From Thiomicrorhabdus arctica DSM 13458 (lineage in GTDB: Bacteria > Pseudomonadota > Gammaproteobacteria > Thiomicrospirales > Thiomicrospiraceae), in contig NZ_KB905899.1 in the NCBI RefSeq assembly GCF_000381085.1, positions 1,054,001 through 1,118,000 of the forward strand: a stretch of DNA of 64,000 nt, given 5' to 3'. The notes beneath the pieces are model-generated. The model was not told the DNA's origin. It did no database searches and worked only from the letters and a program-made list of their open reading frames with translations. The first letter of the stretch is position 1. Every line of letters starts with the position of its first letter. Positions 59,241-64,000 of the stretch are shown piece after piece. Both the position numbers and the translations under genes were made by a program.

Positions 59241-59552
59241 TTATAGGTTTAAAACTTCAATCACATCATAAGCAGGTGTTTCAAAAGGGTGCGAAGCTTT
59301 CAAAGCTTGAACCGCAAGCTCTATATACTGACTAGCGCAGACTAACTCTACCTTATACTCCACTATTTTTTCTAGCTGATTCAACTCTCCCAAAAAAGGC
59401 TTACTGCCATCCAAGGCTCTAAACTGACCCTCGCCTTTAGATTGCCAAGCACAACAATCATATTGACCAATTTGACCTGCTCCAGCAGCAAACAGAGCAT
59501 CTTTTACACAATCCAGGTGACTTTCAGGAACATAAAAACAAATTTTATACAT
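59241..59552 (-). CDS. Stand-alone YqfO/NIF3-type domain protein
   Basis: A 103-residue protein of the YqfO-like domain family that is inserted in many NIF3/YbgI-type proteins. MYKICFYVPESHLDCVKDALF, GAGQIGQYDCCAWQSKGEGQF and HPFETPAYDVIEV are typical. The fold resembles PII/CutA, so metal or nucleotide binding is possible, but the function of the free-standing form is unknown. Confidence 0.85.
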   Translation of the reverse strand: MYKICFYVPESHLDCVKDALFAAGAGQIGQYDCCAWQSKGEGQFRALDGSKPFLGELNQLEKIVEYKVELVCASQYIELAVQALKASHPFETPAYDVIEVLNL

Positions 59553-59669
59553 TTAATTTCCTTAAAGAATTTTCATATAAAGTTTAAATAAACCCGTAAG
59601 GGTGCTTCAAATTCAATACAATAACGCATATTACAAAATTGATTCTAACCTGCTTTGCAAGGAGCTATT

Positions 59670-59933
59670 ATGCGTTTACTACTTATTATCTATGGCATTA
59701 TCTTAATTTTGGGCGTGACAGCCATGTTTACAGGCATTTACTATCTAGCCAATATTGCTGGTTTCATTTCCGCCATTGGACTTATGTTAATCTTTTTTAA
59801 AGATCGTCCTGATAAAGAGAGTGCATTGGACCTGAAAATGCGCCGCTACTGGTATGTTGTTTTTGCTACAGGAATTTTCTTTAGCATCATCTTTGGTAGT
59901 TTTTGGAATAACACCATGGGTAATATGGCCTAA
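59670..59933 (+). CDS. Small three-helix membrane protein, function unknown
   Basis: An 87-residue protein with three hydrophobic helices (LLLIIYGIILILGVTAMF, GFISAIGLMLIFF, YVVFATGIFFSIIFG) and a charged loop (KDRPDKESALDLKMRRY). I chose the ATG at 59670 because AAGGAG (59659-59664) lies 5 bases before it; a TTG 15 bases upstream would overlap that site. No family is recognised. Confidence 0.72.
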   Translation: MRLLLIIYGIILILGVTAMFTGIYYLANIAGFISAIGLMLIFFKDRPDKESALDLKMRRYWYVVFATGIFFSIIFGSFWNNTMGNMA

Positions 59934-60017
59934 ATCTAAAATCTGTCTTAGTCACAATCATTCAGACTCAAGACTTTTACTGAGAACATCCTGTTAAGTC
60001 AATTCGAGCGAATCATT

Positions 60018-60069
60018 GTTTCTTCAATAAAAAAGCCCTGTAAGTACAGGGCTTTTTTATTGAAGAAAC
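60018..60069. terminator. Bidirectional terminator with 25-bp stem
   Basis: A perfect 25-bp inverted repeat with a 2-base loop and GCCCTGTA at its top. A- and T-runs lie inside the stem. It separates the small membrane gene from the convergent chemoreceptor gene. Confidence 0.93.
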
Positions 60070-60108
60070 TAAAACCGTTATAACAATCTAATTGTATCTT
60101 GGTTCAGT

Positions 60109-61350
60109 TTAGAACAGCTCAATTTCGCCTTCATCCATCGATGCCGTATTGACTCGCGCCATACGTAAATCATCTATCTCTTGACGTTTTTTATGGATAT
60201 TTTGACGCAAAACTTCTATTCTTTGCTTATGCTCATCTTCAGAAAGAGCCGGATTTGTATCGTTATCTTCAAGAAAACTAATAATTTCATTTGAAAACCC
60301 ATTTAGGTTCTCCAGGTGGTTCATCACCTGCTCAACTAACTGCCGCACAATGTCTTCAAACTGTAATGAGCGCATCGCATCTGAAACACTGACTTCAATC
60401 CCAGAAATCATGCCTGAAAACTCACCTAATTTACTAGAAATGCCATCATTCATGCCTTCCAAATCGCTCAGCATGACATCCATTTTCTCTTGAGAGGATA
60501 CGGCATGCTCCATATCTTTAGTGGCTGTTTCACTCACGATAAGACGAACTTCATCAACCGTAGTGCGCGCCTTTTCCGCTTGTTTACGGATTTGTGCATT
60601 TAATATATTTGAATTTAAAGAAAGCTTACGAACTTCATCTGCAACAACAGCAAAGCCACGCCCGGCTTCTCCCGCTCTTGCAGCTTCAATCGCCGCATTC
60701 AAAGCCAATAAGTTTGTCTGATCAGCAATACCCTTTACATCTTCCAGTAGATGGAAAATGGATTCAATTTGACCCACCATATCATCAATCTTAGCAACCG
60801 TTTTATTACTACGGTGACTCGCCTCAATCAGTAAATTTATCAAGTATTGCAACACAACCTTAATTTCGGCTGAAAACTCTTTAATACTTAAATCTTCAGA
60901 ATTGCCATCACCGCCACCTAGATTTTCTATTAATGCCATCACTAATTCATACTGATTTTGGGTCTGCTCATGTAGCCCTGAAAAACTACCATTTAACGTT
61001 TCAATCGATTCGGCAACTAATTCTTTAACCTGCATCAACTCATCACGAACGACACCTACTTCATTGCCAATCACCGAATCTACATCATTCATCAGAACCT
61101 TTATCGTCTCACTCGCAACGGCCAATCTTACCATTGGTACAGGAGAACTTACCTGCAGAGCAGGTGCTACGTTTGAAGGAGACGGCTTCATGGCCGATGA
61201 ATCGGCAACTCTTGCCACCATCAATGACCAAGTGATAGAAACCACTATAACCATAACCAGCCCTATGAAAGGAATGTCTAATTGAGTCAGTACAATGCCG
61301 CTCAACGTCGCAAGCCAAGCTGGCCAATAGGCAGTAATAATATGGGGCAT
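60109..61350 (-). CDS. Methyl-accepting chemotaxis-type receptor without periplasmic sensor
   Basis: A 413-residue receptor with two closely spaced N-terminal helices (about 10-48) and no periplasmic domain, so it senses the cytoplasm or membrane. The signalling tip [20 protein letters not shown], followed by [15 protein letters not shown], is the conserved MCP core. [17 protein letters not shown] near the C-terminus is typical of receptors that signal internally. It is encoded 267 bases from cheB. Confidence 0.88.
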   Translation of the reverse strand: MPHIITAYWPAWLATLSGIVLTQLDIPFIGLVMVIVVSITWSLMVARVADSSAMKPSPSNVAPALQVSSPVPMVRLAVASETIKVLMNDVDSVIGNEVGVVRDELMQVKELVAESIETLNGSFSGLHEQTQNQYELVMALIENLGGGDGNSEDLSIKEFSAEIKVVLQYLINLLIEASHRSNKTVAKIDDMVGQIESIFHLLEDVKGIADQTNLLALNAAIEAARAGEAGRGFAVVADEVRKLSLNSNILNAQIRKQAEKARTTVDEVRLIVSETATKDMEHAVSSQEKMDVMLSDLEGMNDGISSKLGEFSGMISGIEVSVSDAMRSLQFEDIVRQLVEQVMNHLENLNGFSNEIISFLEDNDTNPALSEDEHKQRIEVLRQNIHKKRQEIDDLRMARVNTASMDEGEIELF

Positions 61351-61426
61351 GTTTATTTCCTTAATTACATACGAGTCTTTAAACCCGTATCAAAATACGA
61401 TGGTTCTGAGTGATTAGAGGGTTAAT

Positions 61427-61443
61427 AGCAGTTATTATGCCAA
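61427..61443 (-). promoter_or_regulatory. Candidate sigma-54 promoter of the receptor gene
   Basis: Minus strand TTGGCATAATAACTGCT has GG and GC at the correct -24/-12 spacing, about 77 bases before the ATG. Confidence 0.45.
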
Positions 61444-61617
61444 TAAATCGCGAGATTGAGCTCTAAGAGAAACTCAATAAAAGAAGGTGTTCACCTAAGG
61501 TGAATTACGAAAATCGAATGAGTATACACATATTAAAGGCTTTAATGTTAAGCATTCTCAAGCGCACTTCAATGCTTAGCAAGGATCAAATTCGCCAAAG
61601 CATAAAGTGTGTTTTTG

Positions 61618-62739
61618 TTAGCGTGCAGCCAACTCTAGAATTTTTAGAGGGATATTTTCTAAGGGCAATATATAATCAGCAGCTCCTAACTTTACCGCTT
61701 CGCCAGGCATTCCCCAGACAACACTCGTCTTTTCGTCCTGGGCAATGGTTGGGACACCACTCTCTTGCAACTCTTTCATACCGGCCGCACCATCCGCCCC
61801 CATACCTGTCAATAGAATTCCAATGGCGTTTTGCCCAACATTTTGCACCACAGAACGAAACATAACATCAACAGCAGGTTTATGGCGATTAACAGGTGGC
61901 CCATCATTAAGACGGCAAATATAACGCGCACCATCTCGCACCACCATGAGATGTTTATCACCGGGTGCAATATAAACATGCCCCGGAAGAATCTGTTGGC
62001 CATCCTCAGCATGGAAAACCGTCATTTCTGAAAGCGAATCCATACGTTTAGCAAACGGTAAACTAAAGGCGGCTGGGATGTGCTGAGTAATCACAATGCC
62101 CGGAGTGCTGACTGGAAGGCGCATCAGTACTTCTTTAATCGCTTCTGTGCCACCCGTTGATGCTCCTAGTGCGATAATTTTATCTGTGGTCTTAAAGTGT
62201 TTCTGGCGAACAGTCGTCTTTGGGAGCACAGCATCGGTCGACAATTTATCAGGAACATTCTGAGGCTTTACTACTTCGGGACGGCTATTTTGATTAGCAA
62301 CATAACGGGCATACTGACGCTCTAACATGGATTTATTAACGCGAGCGGCCGTTTTAACTTTACTGCATATTTCTTGCGTATAAGCCTCAAAACTGTGTGT
62401 CAAATCAATTTTAGGCTTGGTCACAAAATCGACAGCGCCTAAGTCCATGGCCTCAAAGGATATATCAGCACCTTTTTCAGTCAGTGTGGATACCATAACA
62501 ACGGGGAGAGGATGCAATCGCATTAGATTCTTTAAGAAAGTCACCCCATCCATTTTCGGCATTTCTATATCTAATGTCAGCACATCTGGGTGCAGTAGCT
62601 TAATCTTTTCTCTTGCATCAAACGGATCTGAGGCCGTACCAATAACTTGTAGGTCTGGATCAGAAGACAACATCTCATTTAGCATTTTACGAACCAATGC
62701 AGAGTCATCAACAATCAGAACTTTAATAGGTGTGTTCAC
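61618..62739 (-). CDS. cheB: Protein-glutamate methylesterase CheB
   Basis: This 373-residue chemotaxis adaptation enzyme removes receptor methyl groups. It has an N-terminal receiver domain with phospho-acceptor Asp57 (LTLDIEMPKMDG) and a C-terminal esterase with Ser in ALGASTGGTEA, His in ITQHIPAAFS and Asp in GMGADGAAGM. The linker is about 55 residues. It is preceded by cheR. Confidence 0.96.
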   Translation of the reverse strand: MNTPIKVLIVDDSALVRKMLNEMLSSDPDLQVIGTASDPFDAREKIKLLHPDVLTLDIEMPKMDGVTFLKNLMRLHPLPVVMVSTLTEKGADISFEAMDLGAVDFVTKPKIDLTHSFEAYTQEICSKVKTAARVNKSMLERQYARYVANQNSRPEVVKPQNVPDKLSTDAVLPKTTVRQKHFKTTDKIIALGASTGGTEAIKEVLMRLPVSTPGIVITQHIPAAFSLPFAKRMDSLSEMTVFHAEDGQQILPGHVYIAPGDKHLMVVRDGARYICRLNDGPPVNRHKPAVDVMFRSVVQNVGQNAIGILLTGMGADGAAGMKELQESGVPTIAQDEKTSVVWGMPGEAVKLGAADYILPLENIPLKILELAAR

Positions 62740-62764
62740 AGAATATTCCTTGTTCTATCGAACG

Positions 62765-62793
62765 CAATAAAAAGGGCTCTAAAGCCCTTTTTA
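62765..62793 (-). terminator. Terminator between cheR and cheB
   Basis: AAAAAGGGCT and AGCCCTTTTT form a stem abutting the cheR stop codon. Confidence 0.85.
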
Positions 62794-63621
62794 TTACTCA
62801 TTTTTTTTATAGATAGTTTGCCCTAATAACTCAAACCGAGTACAAACTTTATAGAGTGATTCAGAATGCCCTACGAAAAGGTGACCACCTACCGGCAACC
62901 GATCAGCATATCGATCGAACAATTTGGATTGGGTTGGTTTATCAAAGTAAATCACTACATTTCGACAAAAAATCACATCAATTGAATCTTTGATAGGCCA
63001 CTCACTCATCAAATTTAACTGATCAAATTTAATAATCTCCTGCAATTCAGACTTAACTTTAACAAACCCCTCTTTCGAGCCTGTCCCTTTCAAAAACCAT
63101 CGTTTTTGACGCGCTTCAGAAACTCCCTTTAATCGGTCAATTGTGTAAACTCCATTTAATCCGGTTTGGACGACGTCAGAGTCTAAATCAGTCGCAATCA
63201 CTTGAACATCCCAATCCAAGGGTGCTTTTTCCTTTAACATAATTGCGATGGAATAAGGCTCTTCTCCTGTTGAACAACCTGCAGACCAAATCCGAATTCG
63301 TCGGCTAGCCGCATTTGAAATGACTAATGCAGGAATCACATGTTCCGCTAAATACTCAAAATGATGATTTTCTCTAAAAAAGAAGGTCAAATTCGTAGTG
63401 ATTGAGTTAATCAACTGAATAAATTCAGACTCACCTTGGGCTTCAACATAGTCAATGTATTGGCTAAAACTTGTTAAAGCTAGGAATCGTATGCGTTTTG
63501 CTAGCCGATTGTAAACCAAGTTAATTTTTGATTCATTTAAATCAATACCTGCAAAATCATACACAATCTTTTGGACTCGTTTAAAATCTTGCTCTGTAAA
63601 GTCAAATTCGCGTTCACTCAT
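62794..63621 (-). CDS. cheR: Chemotaxis protein methyltransferase CheR
   Basis: This 275-residue SAM-dependent enzyme methylates receptor glutamates. An all-helical N-terminal domain (FTEQDFKRVQKIVYDFAGI) is followed by the SAM-binding domain with IRIWSAGCSTGEEPYSIAIML, VIATDLDSDVVQTG, and IDVIFCRNVVIYFDKPTQSKL. It opposes CheB, the next gene. Confidence 0.96.
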   Translation of the reverse strand: MSEREFDFTEQDFKRVQKIVYDFAGIDLNESKINLVYNRLAKRIRFLALTSFSQYIDYVEAQGESEFIQLINSITTNLTFFFRENHHFEYLAEHVIPALVISNAASRRIRIWSAGCSTGEEPYSIAIMLKEKAPLDWDVQVIATDLDSDVVQTGLNGVYTIDRLKGVSEARQKRWFLKGTGSKEGFVKVKSELQEIIKFDQLNLMSEWPIKDSIDVIFCRNVVIYFDKPTQSKLFDRYADRLPVGGHLFVGHSESLYKVCTRFELLGQTIYKKNE

Positions 63622-63732
63622 GTATGATGACCTTATTCAAATAATTCTATCGTTAAAGTACGATTTAATAGGGCTAATATAATTGTAATTTAATGGGATG
63701 CAAGTAAAAGTTCATTTTAACTGGTAAAAACA

Positions 63733-64000
63733 ATGGTTAATATTTCCAATAATTTCACAACTGCACAGTCTCTAACACTGAATAGTGCGGCTCAAAGCGC
63801 TTCACTATTCAAAGTGGGTCAGGTAGTTACGGCAAACATCGAACAAATCCAAGGTAAACAAGTCACTTTGTCTATCGGTAGCCAAACACTTGTTGCCACA
63901 AGTAAACTCGACCTTCAAGAATCCGGCCTTATCCAGGTTCGAATAAAACAACTACAACCGACCATTGAACTTGCCATTATCCGTGCACCTAAACAGAATA
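63733..64000 (+). CDS. FliK-like flagellar hook-length control protein (3' partial)
   Basis: The frame is open from the ATG at 63733 to the window end (89 codons) and is not covered by a longer feature. FKVGQVVTANIEQIQGKQVT and LVATSKLDLQESGLIQVRIK resemble the N-terminal beta-rich module of FliK-like proteins. Its place divergent from cheR fits a flagellar role. Only the N-terminus is visible, so the call is provisional. Confidence 0.55.
   Translation, partial: MVNISNNFTTAQSLTLNSAAQSASLFKVGQVVTANIEQIQGKQVTLSIGSQTLVATSKLDLQESGLIQVRIKQLQPTIELAIIRAPKQN

Overview
The window is a gene-dense piece of a gammaproteobacterial chromosome of moderate to low GC. Support for this comes from the classic yceD-rpmF-plsX-fabHDGF cluster running on into pabC-mltG-tmk-holB-tatD, from rne next to rluC, and from lolA-ftsK, gcvTHP and cheB/cheR. 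Sulfur-oxidising or methylotrophic Thiotrichales relatives (Thiomicrospira, Hydrogenovibrio or Methylophaga type) would fit, but this placement is an inference.

Layout. 1-9.1 kb (+): a nitrogen-scavenging operon with an ABC permease (cut by the window edge) and ATPase, a NikR-like regulator, two urea-carboxylase-associated proteins, a biotin-dependent urea/guanidine carboxylase and allophanate hydrolase. By family knowledge this set degrades guanidine. 9.2-16.4 kb (-): a satellite accessory region with a GlnT-type ligase, a creatininase-family amidohydrolase, a solute-binding protein of the urea-carboxylase type, an EamA exporter, a TIM-barrel isomerase, an MBL lactonase and a membrane di-iron desaturase/hydroxylase. 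Two nearly identical NikR-type operators, upstream of the binding protein and of the desaturase unit, suggest that the NikR-like protein controls both. 16.9-18.3 kb: a class I amidotransferase and a tRNA-Pro/Arg/His operon. 18.6-34 kb: folD, an ABC exporter, and the tatD-holB-tmk-mltG-pabC-pabB-fabF-acpP-fabG-fabD-fabH-plsX-rpmF-yceD block (-); rpmF is only 58 codons. 34-41.7 kb: maf, a HAD phosphatase, rluC, a long structured leader, rne, a low-molecular-weight phosphatase and an RluA-type synthase. 41.8-44.4 kb: an unrecognised pair, an acidic repeat protein and a membrane coiled-coil protein. 44.6-59 kb: tRNA-Ser, an MGMT-domain protein, serS, a GcvR-like protein, gcvP/H/T, crcB, rarA, lolA, ftsK, trxB and an FKBP isomerase. 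59.2-64 kb: two small genes, a chemoreceptor, cheB, cheR and the start of a FliK-like gene.

The main unexplained signal is a highly iterated palindrome with core ACCAGGCCTGGT: 15 near-perfect copies in 64 kb, plus several decayed ones. They lie both inside genes (in only two reading frames) and between genes, where some also form terminator stems. A given 10-mer is expected about 0.06 times in this length at equal base frequencies. The flanks of many copies extend the dyad with different but complementary bases, so selection or a repair/methylation process acts on the symmetry itself. No CRISPR array, insertion sequence or prophage was seen.
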